Positions 1-8,525 of a DNA stretch of 64,000 nucleotides are shown piece by piece. Source of the DNA: Halocatena pleomorpha. GTDB taxonomy: Archaea; Halobacteriota; Halobacteria; Halobacteriales; Haloarculaceae. The position numbers and the translations under genes are program-made. The stretch spans positions 22,821 through 86,820 of the forward strand of contig NZ_RRCH01000012.1 of the NCBI RefSeq assembly GCF_003862495.1. Reading direction: 5' to 3'. How positions within the stretch are numbered: position 1 is the stretch's first letter; each line of letters opens with the position of its first letter. Under the pieces are notes generated by a model. That model was not told where the DNA came from and did not search any database. It worked only from the letters and a program-made list of their open reading frames with translations.

Positions 1-1124
1 CCCAGCGGTGGACTGTCGGTCTCGCGTTCGCCGTCGCGCTCACGCTCTCCCACTACGGTGTCAGTCTGTTGTTCACCGCGTTTCTCGGGAGTGCCCTTCT
101 GGCTCGCTACGCAGTGCAAATGCTGCCGACGGCTGATGTCGACGCTCGCCTTACTCGCCCCGCGCTCGTTGGATTTCTCGGCGTATTCTGGGTCGTGTGG
201 TATCTGTTTACCGCTTCCGGCGTGAACTTCTACCGCGTCGTTGGGGTCGGCTACGAACTCCTCTCGACGCTTCCGTTCCCGATGGCAGAACGGAGTGGGG
301 CGGCTTATGCGACTGCGGGGTTCACGTCGGTGTACTGGATTATTTATAAATTCCTGCACATCGTTCTGGCCGGGCTCATCGGGATCGGAATGTTTGACGC
401 CTTGTCTGCTGTCGTTACCGATCGTGACGGCCCTTCTTCCGTCGAGTACTCCCTGTTTTCGGCAGGCGTACTCGCTTTCCTCGGCGCGTCGGTGGTTTTC
501 ACATTCGGAATGGGCTTCGACAGAACGTTCCAAATCGCCCTGTTCGTGGTGGCTCCGTTTGCGATCACCGGCGCGCGAACCGTCATCTCGGTCGTCTCAC
601 GAGGTGCTGTTCATCTGCCACTAACTGGTCTCCGCGCGCACATTGCTGCCGTTCCAGTCGACAGTCTCTTTGCAGTGTTTCTTGCCGTGTTGTTCCTGTT
701 CAGTTCGGGCACCGTTTTCGCGGTTGCGGGCGAGCAGCTCCCACCGTACAACATCAACGTTGACGAGGACGCTGGCTGGCCAGTGTACTCTCAAAGCGAA
801 GTCGACGCCACGCGATGGTTGGCGACACACACCGATACCAACGATACGATCGCGGTTTACAACGAGTGGGACCAGATCAAAAGCCGAGACGGTTTGCTTG
901 TGAGTGAAGTCGTTCCCGCGGACAAACTAGAACCGATCTGGCTGAACCGTACGACGCTGAATCGGAGCGGATACGTTTACGTGAGTCACAAACCCATGTT
1001 GCAGTTGGGCAGCGATACGGAGTATATCGACGCCCGTAATACACCGTTCTATCGGGATACGCTCTCGACTGCTGAGACGGTGTACACCGACCGGAACGTG
1101 ACGATCTACTACGTTGAAGCGTGA
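1..1124 (+). CDS. Multi-pass membrane protein, C-terminal part (5' end outside window)
   Basis: The reading frame is open from the first codon of the window (frame starting at base 3), so only the C-terminal ~374 residues are present; a TTG at 69 is internal. Several hydrophobic membrane segments, including one containing SHYG, are followed by a soluble C-terminal domain of ~120 residues (from about base 750) with YNEWDQ and SGYVYVSHKP. This layout resembles haloarchaeal DUF2206 / PMT-like membrane proteins found in surface polysaccharide loci; I infer a role in polysaccharide assembly from that and from the neighbours. It converges with the beta-helix gene, with only about 18 bases between the two stops. 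The exact family is unproven. Confidence 0.75.
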   Translation, partial: QRWTVGLAFAVALTLSHYGVSLLFTAFLGSALLARYAVQMLPTADVDARLTRPALVGFLGVFWVVWYLFTASGVNFYRVVGVGYELLSTLPFPMAERSGAAYATAGFTSVYWIIYKFLHIVLAGLIGIGMFDALSAVVTDRDGPSSVEYSLFSAGVLAFLGASVVFTFGMGFDRTFQIALFVVAPFAITGARTVISVVSRGAVHLPLTGLRAHIAAVPVDSLFAVFLAVLFLFSSGTVFAVAGEQLPPYNINVDEDAGWPVYSQSEVDATRWLATHTDTNDTIAVYNEWDQIKSRDGLLVSEVVPADKLEPIWLNRTTLNRSGYVYVSHKPMLQLGSDTEYIDARNTPFYRDTLSTAETVYTDRNVTIYYVEA

Positions 1125-1142
1125 GCGTGCTGTTCGATGTGC

Positions 1143-2462
1143 TCAGGCAGCATTGAGATTTCCCTCGCTAGTCCACCCGTTGGAGAGGTCGAGTTTCGAA
1201 TCGGTCAGCACCCCGGTGAATACGTTGTTCGTGAACGCACAGTCGATAAACGAACCGTTCTCTGCGTGTGCGACGATCCCATTGCTTGCGTTTCCACCGC
1301 TTTGAATCGTGTTCCCGCGAACTTGCAGCGCGGTAATGTCGTTCGACTCGGCAACACACCGGATCGCTGATCGATAGTTTCCTCGGAAGTCGTTGTTTTT
1401 GATCTGATTGCCGACACTGGTAGCTCCCTCGGCCGCTCGCACGATGACGTGATCCCGGTCAGAGTGCTCCATGTAGCTGTCACAGCCGCTGACGGTCGAA
1501 TAACTGCAACGATCGAGTTCGATCGACGCGCCTTGTGCGGCAGCGTTGCGATAGAGTTTGGCGTTTGTGATTCGCCACGCGTTCCCTCGGGCGACGATCG
1601 CAGGCCCGCTGTTGTTCCCAAACCAGTTGGTGTCTACGCGCACGACACCGACGGCCGGATGTGACTCCTTGTTGGCACCGCCCCGGAGTCCCGTCCCCCT
1701 GTTCGTGATGAACCGACACCCGGCGAAGTAGTTGTCATCGGTGCTCGCTGTGGAGCCAGCCAGCCAAAAACCAGTTTCAGGGGCGGAGTGAAATCCACAG
1801 TTGATGAATCGACTGTTCCAGAACGCTCCATACACGACGTTGCCGGCGCTGTTGTTCCCCTTGTTGCCGTCGAAGGTGATGTTTCGGAGTGTACACTGCA
1901 TCACGTTGTTCCGGGGCGGATCGGGTGTCGTTATCAGATCGGCGTTCGCGTCGTCTTTGAGTTTGATCGTGGTTGCGTTACAGCCCGAACCGTGGAGTGT
2001 GACACCGTGGGCGAGTGTGAGTTCGCTTCCGACGTACGTTCCGGGTGCGAGACGCACGACGACGTTCCCTCCTGTTCGATCGATCACGTCCTGAATCCCT
2101 TCGACGCCGTCCTCCGGTGTGAGATAATACTCTCCCGGTCGCTTCGATTCGGATTCGATGTTCAACGTGATCCACCGGTCGCCGTCCGAGAGCGTCCGCC
2201 GAGTCGTATCGGTCTGTTTCCCGTCGGTTACCTCCCAGATCGTGCCTTTAGCCTCGTTCGCTGGGGGACGGTCCCGCTTCGGTCCAACGTAGTACTGTCG
2301 TGTGATTTGATAAACTCGATCGATATCCATTGGTGATACAGGCGTAGTGTGGTGTCGATCGGTGGCGAGTTGACTCGTTACCGAGCCGGCGACGACGGCG
2401 CTTCCTGCGCTTACGATCGCTAAGAACGTCCGTCGTCGAATCGACACCGACTCCCGGGCCAT
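1143..2462 (-). CDS. Secreted right-handed beta-helix (pectate-lyase-like) protein
   Basis: 439 residues. The N-terminus has RRRTFLAIVSAGSAVVAG, a twin-arginine export signal. Residues ~125-160 (GIQDVIDRTGGNVVVRLAPGTY) match the opening strand of Pectate_lyase_3 / NosD-type parallel beta-helices, followed by repeated Asn/Gly-rich coils (NITFDGN, NSRFINCGFHS, NQIKNNDFRG, GNTIQSGGN) to the end. Such proteins bind or cleave polysaccharides outside the cell; no catalytic residues can be assigned by eye. Its place beside glycosyltransferases and a deacetylase suggests processing of the exported glycan. ATG at the Tat signal is the clear start. Confidence 0.85.
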   Translation of the reverse strand: MARESVSIRRRTFLAIVSAGSAVVAGSVTSQLATDRHHTTPVSPMDIDRVYQITRQYYVGPKRDRPPANEAKGTIWEVTDGKQTDTTRRTLSDGDRWITLNIESESKRPGEYYLTPEDGVEGIQDVIDRTGGNVVVRLAPGTYVGSELTLAHGVTLHGSGCNATTIKLKDDANADLITTPDPPRNNVMQCTLRNITFDGNKGNNSAGNVVYGAFWNSRFINCGFHSAPETGFWLAGSTASTDDNYFAGCRFITNRGTGLRGGANKESHPAVGVVRVDTNWFGNNSGPAIVARGNAWRITNAKLYRNAAAQGASIELDRCSYSTVSGCDSYMEHSDRDHVIVRAAEGATSVGNQIKNNDFRGNYRSAIRCVAESNDITALQVRGNTIQSGGNASNGIVAHAENGSFIDCAFTNNVFTGVLTDSKLDLSNGWTSEGNLNAA

Positions 2463-2563
2463 TCACGAACTGTTTTTTCCGGAACGGATTGACTATTGTG
2501 TCGTTGAGTATTCGAAACAATTGGCTAGTGAGTCATTGAGTACGACTGAACTACTGGCACTCG

Positions 2564-3559
2564 TCAGTAGGCGATTATCTCGTATGCTTTCTGTACGATG
2601 TCCATCAATTTCCCCGATTTGATGAGGTAATGTGGAACCGGTTCCGCGTCGTACTTGCTTTTGTAGTGAGCGAGCGGTTCGAGATTCGCGTTGCCAAGGT
2701 CGTACCGATCGATCGACCCCAGTTCCGGGTCGGTGAGTATGTCCTCAATGATTCGCCAGTGCAACAGTTCGTTGGCGTTCCCGTTTCGTTCGGTGCGTGT
2801 TCCGCCCTGAAAGAAATATCCTTTATCGTTTGAGTACACAACCGTGATACCACTGAGGAACGCTCCGGCGGCCGTTTCTGCGACGTAGACGCGAATGCGA
2901 TCCCCGAGCGTCTCTACGAGATCACGGGTGTACTCCCACGACACGGGATAGTTGTCTCCCTGTTCATTCCGACGAGTTCTATGAGCGTCGTAAACGGCGC
3001 GTGCGTCCTCGATACCGCCTTGTGAAACGGTGATCCCCGCCTCCTCAGCGTTGTGGACTCCACGCCGGGCTTCCCGACTGAACGACTGTAGAACCCGCTT
3101 TGGGGTCGTCGATCGTAAAGCGAGTTGGTAGGTAAAGCGTGACTCGACATCGAAACCGGCCCAGAGATAGGGTCGTGGGTCGGTGTACGTAGTGCTACAG
3201 GACACCCCGAACAGCGTACACGGGTCGTGGGCTGCCACGGTTTCGAGTATCGCCTGCGTGAACTCTTTGTTTACTATCTCTCGTTTGCGTTGTTTCGGAC
3301 TCGTCGGCATCAGTATCGGTCCCATCTGTGGAATGCCGAATCCGGGTGGTGGAGAGATGATTGCCGTCGCGAACAACTCTGTTCGAACGACAGCAGGCAA
3401 CAATCCGACCAACTGTTGGCCCTTGTATCCGCCGTACAGACACACATCTTTCGCGTGCCTATCGAGGACTCGAAGTGTTTCGGGGGTGTGAGACCACTCG
3501 AAACCGGTGGCAGGAAGCGCCTTCCCCCAGTCGGAGAACGTGAGTGTTTCGATGTGCAT
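2564..3559 (-). CDS. FemAB/GNAT-like transferase
   Basis: 331 residues. The N-terminus (FSDWGKAL..FEWSHTPETLRVLDRH) and the central stretch (FSREARRGVHNAEEAGITVSQGG) have the pattern of FemAB / GNAT_6 proteins, with the second GNAT fold near residues 200-300 (VYVAETAAGAFLSGITVVY, GNANELLHWRIIEDI, DRYDLGNANLEPLAHYKSKY). Bacterial FemABX enzymes move an amino acid from aminoacyl-tRNA to cell-wall peptides; related proteins in polysaccharide loci have unknown acceptors. Archaea lack murein, so the substrate is open. It is oriented away from the main operon that starts at 3890. A second family member lies at 5847. Confidence 0.8.
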   Translation of the reverse strand: MHIETLTFSDWGKALPATGFEWSHTPETLRVLDRHAKDVCLYGGYKGQQLVGLLPAVVRTELFATAIISPPPGFGIPQMGPILMPTSPKQRKREIVNKEFTQAILETVAAHDPCTLFGVSCSTTYTDPRPYLWAGFDVESRFTYQLALRSTTPKRVLQSFSREARRGVHNAEEAGITVSQGGIEDARAVYDAHRTRRNEQGDNYPVSWEYTRDLVETLGDRIRVYVAETAAGAFLSGITVVYSNDKGYFFQGGTRTERNGNANELLHWRIIEDILTDPELGSIDRYDLGNANLEPLAHYKSKYDAEPVPHYLIKSGKLMDIVQKAYEIIAY

Positions 3560-3889
3560 GCTATGTAGTACCTGTACGAATGTCGAGAACTACTGTTGGT
3601 CGCCAATATTTTAAACGGAACTGATGGTTTAGCTCCGTTCGACGCGATGAACCATATAACACTCCAATAAATAACTCTATCGATTCAATAAACTTGCTGT
3701 TAACTATGTTCATTCATTTTAGTAACTGTTCAGTCTTACCCTTCGAATGTTGTTCTATCGTACTCGCATCTCCTCTAACAGTGAATAACCACGTGTTACT
3801 TGATATTTGATAATATAATAGGCGATTTCATTGATCTAATTAGATGATATTTACTACTCGCGGTAACTAGTTCACAGCCATGAGGAACG
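3560..3889. other. AT-rich divergent intergenic region
   Basis: This 330-base region separates two divergent transcription units, the FemAB-like gene on the minus strand and the glycosyltransferase operon on the plus strand. It is much more AT-rich than the flanking genes and has no open frame worth calling. It presumably carries both promoters, but I cannot pick individual boxes with confidence. Confidence 0.5.
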
Positions 3890-4999
3890 ATGACAGAAGG
3901 AACGGATAATACAGCGTGCGGTACTTCTTCTGATAAGCGGACAGGAGTGATCGAAACCACTATCGAGGATGGCGTCGCTGGACCACCAGGCAATATCACT
4001 ACAAACAGGAACGCGGGTCACGAACACATCCCGAGGCAGCAGTTCGAATTAGAGATTTCGGAGTCGATCTGTTCCGTTCTCGTAGCAATTCCTGCGTACA
4101 ATGAAGCAGCGACCATCGGTGACGTCGTCCAGACTGCTAGTGAGTACGCTGATTATGTGCTCGTTATCGACGACGGAAGTGAGGACGATACGGCCGTTCG
4201 GGCGACAGCAGTTGGTGGTGCTGTCATCAAACACCGGCAGAACCGAGGCTACGGAGCCGCCCTGAAGACGGCGTTTGAGGTCGCCTCCCGGTACAACGCT
4301 CACCACCTCGTTGTCCTCGACGGCGATGGACAGCACGACGCCGCGGACGTTCCTCGGTTGGTGGCCGCCCAAGAGCGTACCGGCGCACACCTCGTCATCG
4401 GTAGCCGGTTCATCGAGGGGGCCACGTCGAACGCCCCGTTGTACCGCTGGATCGGTCTCAAAACAATCAACGGACTGACCAACTTGAGTCTTGGTGTCGT
4501 ACGAGCTGCCTCACGGGTGAGTGACACGCAGAGTGGGTTTCGCGCGTACGACCAGACAGCGATTGAGACGCTCGCTGCAGACAGAAGCATTGGGAACTGG
4601 ATGGACGCAAGCACGGATATCCTCTATCACGCCCATCATCACAGCTACTCCATTGAAGAGGTCCCTATCACAGTGACGTACGATGTGGCGAACGCGAGCA
4701 CCCGAGCACCTTTGTCTCATGGCGTCGTCCTCATGCGGAACATCCTGAAAACGATTGAGCGCGAGCGCCCCCTGACAGCGTTGGCTGTGCCGGGCTTTGG
4801 ACTCACGTTCGGCGGAATGGGCGTCGGATATATGTCTCTAGATAATTATATACAATCAGGGACGTTTCCAGTTGGTCTCGCGCTTACCGCTGCCGTTCTC
4901 ATGCTCATCGGAACATTCGCTTGTTTCACCGCGATTGTGCTCCACGCGCTCAGTACTTACTTTGCGAACACGGGTATGGGGGACAGACGGATTCGATGA
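3890..4999 (+). CDS. GT2 glycosyltransferase with C-terminal membrane anchor (dolichol-phosphate sugar synthase type)
   Basis: 369 residues. After a ~60-residue polar N-terminal extension comes a GT-A fold: VLVAIPAYNEAATIGDVV (residues 63-80), VLVIDDGSEDDT (90-101), NRGYGAALKTAF (118-129) and LDGDGQHD (143-150), the metal-binding DxD region. About residues 305-365 hold two membrane helices. This is the layout of DPM1/AglJ-type enzymes that load a sugar from a nucleotide donor onto a polyprenyl or dolichol phosphate at the inner face of the membrane. It is the first gene of an operon; its TGA overlaps the ATG of the deacetylase (ATGA). An internal ATG near the GT core is possible, so the N-terminal extension is not certain. 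Confidence 0.9.
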   Translation: MTEGTDNTACGTSSDKRTGVIETTIEDGVAGPPGNITTNRNAGHEHIPRQQFELEISESICSVLVAIPAYNEAATIGDVVQTASEYADYVLVIDDGSEDDTAVRATAVGGAVIKHRQNRGYGAALKTAFEVASRYNAHHLVVLDGDGQHDAADVPRLVAAQERTGAHLVIGSRFIEGATSNAPLYRWIGLKTINGLTNLSLGVVRAASRVSDTQSGFRAYDQTAIETLAADRSIGNWMDASTDILYHAHHHSYSIEEVPITVTYDVANASTRAPLSHGVVLMRNILKTIERERPLTALAVPGFGLTFGGMGVGYMSLDNYIQSGTFPVGLALTAAVLMLIGTFACFTAIVLHALSTYFANTGMGDRRIR

Positions 5000-5850
5000 G
5001 CGTATCGAACGTCCTCTCGTTCGATCTTGAGCATTGGTATTCAGCCACCCTGCTCCGTGATTCTGTGTGTGATAAAGACACACACATCGAAGAATCGGTA
5101 GACATCGTCCTTGATATCCTCGCTGACTATGATGTGACAGCGACGTTCTTCGTTGTCGGTGATGTCGCACGCCGATATCCGGAACTCGTTGCCAGCATTG
5201 CCGATGCCGGCCACGAGATCGGATCACACGGTGATACGCACCGACCACTGTTTGATCTCTCCCCGAAACAGTTCGCCGCGGAACTTGATCGCAGCACTCA
5301 GGCAATCCGCGATGCGGTTGGGTCGACACCGGTGGGTTTCCGTGCCCCGAATTTCTCCGTAACACCCCAGACACAGTGGGCGATCGAGGTGCTCGAAGCG
5401 GCCGGATATCGCTACGATTCGAGCGTGTTCCCGGTTCGAACGCCGATGTACGGCGTCTCCGGTGCACCTATCCGACCGTACACTCTCGATCCGAATGCTC
5501 CCTTCGAAGAACGCGAAGGGGGTGGACAACTCACAGAGTTGCCACTTGCGGTGTTCCACCCCCGACTCAAACTGCCGGTGGCTGGCGGATTTTACGCTCG
5601 TCTGCTTCCTACGTGGCTGTTGAAACGAGGAGTACGCACCCTCAATGCGCACGGACTTCCAGCGACGATGTACTTTCATCCCTGGGAGTTCAATCCTGCT
5701 GTGAGAACGACAGCGGTCTCTGCCCACGAGCGCCTTATCAGCTTCCACGGTATTGACGGGCTGCAAACGAAACTTGCCACGTTGCTCGATGCGTTCGCGT
5801 TTACGACGGCCGACGCCGTTGTCCAACGTGCTGACGGTGATGAACGATGA
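4996..5850 (+). CDS. Polysaccharide deacetylase (NodB domain, PEP-CTERM-locus type)
   Basis: 284 residues from the ATG that overlaps the preceding stop; the frame is open further upstream but that start would overlap the glycosyltransferase by 79 bases. NodB motifs: SFDLEHW (residues 8-14, metal Asp/Glu), TATFFVVG (48-55), HEIGSHGDTH (73-82, metal histidines), GFRAPNFS, and the terminal MYFHPWEF. The form resembles the deacetylase subfamily known from exosortase/PEP-CTERM polysaccharide loci (TIGR03006, DUF3473). Expected reaction: removal of N- or O-acetyl groups from a surface glycan or lipid-linked precursor. No signal peptide is visible, so it may act on the cytoplasmic side. Confidence 0.88.
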   Translation: MSVSNVLSFDLEHWYSATLLRDSVCDKDTHIEESVDIVLDILADYDVTATFFVVGDVARRYPELVASIADAGHEIGSHGDTHRPLFDLSPKQFAAELDRSTQAIRDAVGSTPVGFRAPNFSVTPQTQWAIEVLEAAGYRYDSSVFPVRTPMYGVSGAPIRPYTLDPNAPFEEREGGGQLTELPLAVFHPRLKLPVAGGFYARLLPTWLLKRGVRTLNAHGLPATMYFHPWEFNPAVRTTAVSAHERLISFHGIDGLQTKLATLLDAFAFTTADAVVQRADGDER

Positions 5851-6878
5851 CTGAGACGAGTACCCTCACAGTGCGATCGGTTTGTCCCGATCGCACCCCC
5901 GAGTGGCAAACCTTCGTTGAGACCCATCCTGATGCAACGGTGTTTCACACCGCAGAATGGTTACACGCTATTGAAACGGTGTTCGGATACGAACCCCGCC
6001 ACGTACTTCTCACTGACGGCGGAACGGTTCGTGCGCTCGTGCCAGGCTTCGTCGTGTTCGAGGGCTTCGGTTGGAGTGTGCTCAATCCCTTCTGTGAATA
6101 CGGCTTTCCGCTGATCGGGGAGGGCACAATGGACGCGGCAGTGCTCTCTGCGCTTCAACGCACCGACGACACACGCGTTGTCAAAGACGTTAGCTGGAGC
6201 GGTGTCAGCGGGTACACCACGACTGACTTCGGTGGCGTTCCGACCGGCTCGTCGATCCGTCTGTCGATCGACCGATCATTCACGGTGCTCTGGGAGACGG
6301 TTTTCGACAAGGATGTTCGCCGCTGTGTCCGGACCGCACGCGATCACGGTGTCAGCGTGACCGACGGCACTGTTGATGAGTTCTACCCGCTCTATCTCGA
6401 AACGATGCGTCGGCTGGGCAGCCCACAGTTTCCAGAGCGGTTTTTCGCGTCGCTCGCAGACGCCTTCAGAGAGTCGGTTGCTATCTTACTCGCTCGACAC
6501 GACGGCGAACCGATTGCAGGCGTGTTCTTGTTTGAGTGGGGTGATGCGACGATCATCTGGACGCCTGCCTCGAAGCGAACCCACTGGGACTACCGGCCGA
6601 ACCATCTGCTCTACCTCGAAGCGATCGAACGGGCCTGTCAGGCTAATCGGTCGGTCGTTGACTTTGGACGGTCACGTCGTGGCTCTAGCGTTCACGGGTT
6701 CAAAGCCCAGTTCGGTGGCGTCGGCTATCCGCTCATGAGCTTCGTCACGCCGCCACACCGGGCTGGTCGCGCTTCGCTCGACGGCTACGGCCGACTGTCC
6801 GCGGTCACTCCGTATCTCGCACCGGTTATTACTAACCCTTCTGTAGGAACACGATTAAAACGATTTATCCATGAATAA
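5847..6878 (+). CDS. FemAB/GNAT-like transferase, operon copy
   Basis: 343 residues; its ATG overlaps the deacetylase stop (ATGA). Features: WQTFVETHPDATVFHTAEWLHAIE near residues 20-43, typical of the FemAB N-terminus; FDKDVRRCVRTARDHGVSV (~154-172), the conserved Arg/Lys region; and GEPIAGVFLFEWGDATIIWT plus NHLLYLEAIERACQANRSVVDFGRSRRGSSVHGFKAQFGG, which match the second GNAT fold. In bacterial PEP-CTERM loci a FemAB-like gene (TIGR03019) likewise sits beside this deacetylase type. The acyl or aminoacyl donor and the acceptor are unknown here. It is a distant paralogue of the gene at 2564-3559. Confidence 0.82.
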   Translation: MTETSTLTVRSVCPDRTPEWQTFVETHPDATVFHTAEWLHAIETVFGYEPRHVLLTDGGTVRALVPGFVVFEGFGWSVLNPFCEYGFPLIGEGTMDAAVLSALQRTDDTRVVKDVSWSGVSGYTTTDFGGVPTGSSIRLSIDRSFTVLWETVFDKDVRRCVRTARDHGVSVTDGTVDEFYPLYLETMRRLGSPQFPERFFASLADAFRESVAILLARHDGEPIAGVFLFEWGDATIIWTPASKRTHWDYRPNHLLYLEAIERACQANRSVVDFGRSRRGSSVHGFKAQFGGVGYPLMSFVTPPHRAGRASLDGYGRLSAVTPYLAPVITNPSVGTRLKRFIHE

Positions 6879-7533
6879 TACGATACTCATTGGACTCGCT
6901 TCGGTTCTCGCTCTCGCTGGGACGACTGCCTACTGGTGGCGACGAGAGCGACTGGTCAAAGAGAGTTTGACTGCCAGCCGTGACTGGGAGACGAACACGA
7001 ACGCCACGACTGCTGTTGCACACGAGGAACTGCGAGCGGCAACGAAAGCAGCCAAACGTCTCGATGCGCGCGTCACGGATCTTCCAGAGCGGGTTATCGC
7101 GCTCGATGAGGAACGCCGAGGGCTGCGCCGCGAACTCGATGCTGTTCGGGAGCGGTGGGCTGACTCGTGGTTGTCACACGTCGATATGACAGCGGACGGC
7201 GACCCACCTGTTCGAGTGGTCGTGTTCGATTCTTGGGAAATCGATGACGTACGGGCGTTCGCAAAACGCGCCATGAACGAGGATGCGATCACCGTGGTTG
7301 TCGGTGGCGACAATTCGTTCGCTGTCGCTGTCGGTGACTCGTTGAGCGACGAGTGTAGCGCGACCGAGATCGCCGGCAGTATCACCGAGTGCGCTGGCGG
7401 AGGTGCTGGTGGCACTGATCGATTGGCTATCGGCGGCGGAGCGACTGGTGCGCTCGATACCGCCTGTCGAAACGTCAAACACTCCCGCATACAGTCTGCT
7501 ACGGTTTACCCCAACCCCGAAAACGATGCGTGA
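6871..7533 (+). CDS. Membrane-anchored coiled coil plus DHHA1-like domain (AlaRS C-terminal homologue)
   Basis: 220 residues. One N-terminal membrane helix (residues 5-22) is followed by a long charged coiled coil (45-98, containing VTDLPERVIALDEERRGLRR) and an alpha/beta domain (112-205) with ITVVVGGDNSFAVAVGD, a glycine run CAGGGAGG (175-181) and IGGGATGALD (187-196). The order coiled coil, VVVAVGD-like strand, GGGGGG, GGG matches the C-terminal part of archaeal alanyl-tRNA synthetase (C-Ala/DHHA1), without catalytic or editing domains. It overlaps both operon neighbours by 8 bases, so it is co-translated with polysaccharide genes. The function is unknown; DHHA1 domains bind tRNA or oligonucleotides in other contexts. 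Confidence 0.72.
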   Translation: MNNTILIGLASVLALAGTTAYWWRRERLVKESLTASRDWETNTNATTAVAHEELRAATKAAKRLDARVTDLPERVIALDEERRGLRRELDAVRERWADSWLSHVDMTADGDPPVRVVVFDSWEIDDVRAFAKRAMNEDAITVVVGGDNSFAVAVGDSLSDECSATEIAGSITECAGGGAGGTDRLAIGGGATGALDTACRNVKHSRIQSATVYPNPENDA

Positions 7534-8413
7534 CCGGCGAGCGGATTCGACTGACAGTGCAGCTCGGTCCGGGAATTCTTGTTCCCATGCTGTGAAACAC
7601 CGTCTTCTGAACACCGCGTCTCGGCTCACTGACCGATACAACGCGCTGTCGCCTCTCAACGAACTCTATTGGGCGGTCGACACCGCGTACTGTTTGACCC
7701 GGGTCGCACTCTGTGGTGGTCTGATGACCGTTCGGATCGGTGAGGAACCGATCCGGTTTGGGGTTTCTACGAGGTCAGAGTATCGCAGAACCACGGATCT
7801 GGGCGGTGAACGGCCCGTGATCGAGGCCCTGTTGGCGGAGCTACGCGGCTCCGAGACGGTTTGGGATATCGGTGCTTGTATCGGAACGTACACGTGTCCT
7901 GTTGCAAGTACTCTCACCACTGGGAGCGTCGTCGGATTCGAACCCGAGTCCACGAATCGTTCCCGACTCCGGCGGAATCTCGAACGGAACACACTCACTA
8001 CCGACTGGACCGTCTCTTCGATCGCGCTCTCAGACCACGATGGTGCGTGCACGCTCTCCTCGGAGTTCGTGGCAGCTGGAGCGGGCCATCACTATCTCTC
8101 CTCAGTACCGAACGGCTCGACTGTCGAAACGAAACGAGGTGATTCGCTGATCAAGGATGAAGGATACACGCCGCCTGATGTGATTAAAATTGACGTTCAG
8201 GGGGCGGAACTGTGCGTTTTACGAGGATTACGAGGAGTGCTCACAGAAGTTAGATCTCTCTACCTCGAAGTTCATCCGAGCAAGTGCCGCCGATACGGGA
8301 CGACTGCCGAGGAAATCGAAGCGTTCCTTACCAAGGCCGGATTTTCGATCACTGTTCTCGGCCCACCTACGAACCGACGATCTGGTGTTTATTTTGTTCG
8401 CGCCCAACGATGA
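7526..8413 (+). CDS. FkbM-family SAM methyltransferase
   Basis: 295 residues from an ATG that overlaps the DHHA1 gene stop by 8 bases; the frame is open further upstream but inside the previous gene. The Rossmann SAM site is VWDIGACIGTYTC (motif I), followed by VVGFEPES (motif II) and DVIKIDVQGAELCVLRG (the IKIDVEG-type signature of FkbM enzymes), then LYLEVHPSKCRR. FkbM-type enzymes O-methylate sugars or polyketides. As the last gene of the overlapping operon it most likely caps or decorates the surface glycan. About 60 basic residues precede the fold. Confidence 0.85.
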   Translation: MRDRRADSTDSAARSGNSCSHAVKHRLLNTASRLTDRYNALSPLNELYWAVDTAYCLTRVALCGGLMTVRIGEEPIRFGVSTRSEYRRTTDLGGERPVIEALLAELRGSETVWDIGACIGTYTCPVASTLTTGSVVGFEPESTNRSRLRRNLERNTLTTDWTVSSIALSDHDGACTLSSEFVAAGAGHHYLSSVPNGSTVETKRGDSLIKDEGYTPPDVIKIDVQGAELCVLRGLRGVLTEVRSLYLEVHPSKCRRYGTTAEEIEAFLTKAGFSITVLGPPTNRRSGVYFVRAQR

Positions 8414-8525
8414 TGGATCTCCACCCTCCATTTCTATCCATGTACCATTATACTATCATAAAGTTTATGTTATTAATATAATTCATCTGGGAAACTATTA
8501 TATCACGACAACATCTCTACGTAGT

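Noticed and set aside
8190..8525. Upstream extension of the ATP-grasp protein
   Set aside because: The extra 112 codons overlap the FkbM gene in another frame and have unlike composition; the ATG at 8526 starts the conserved fold.
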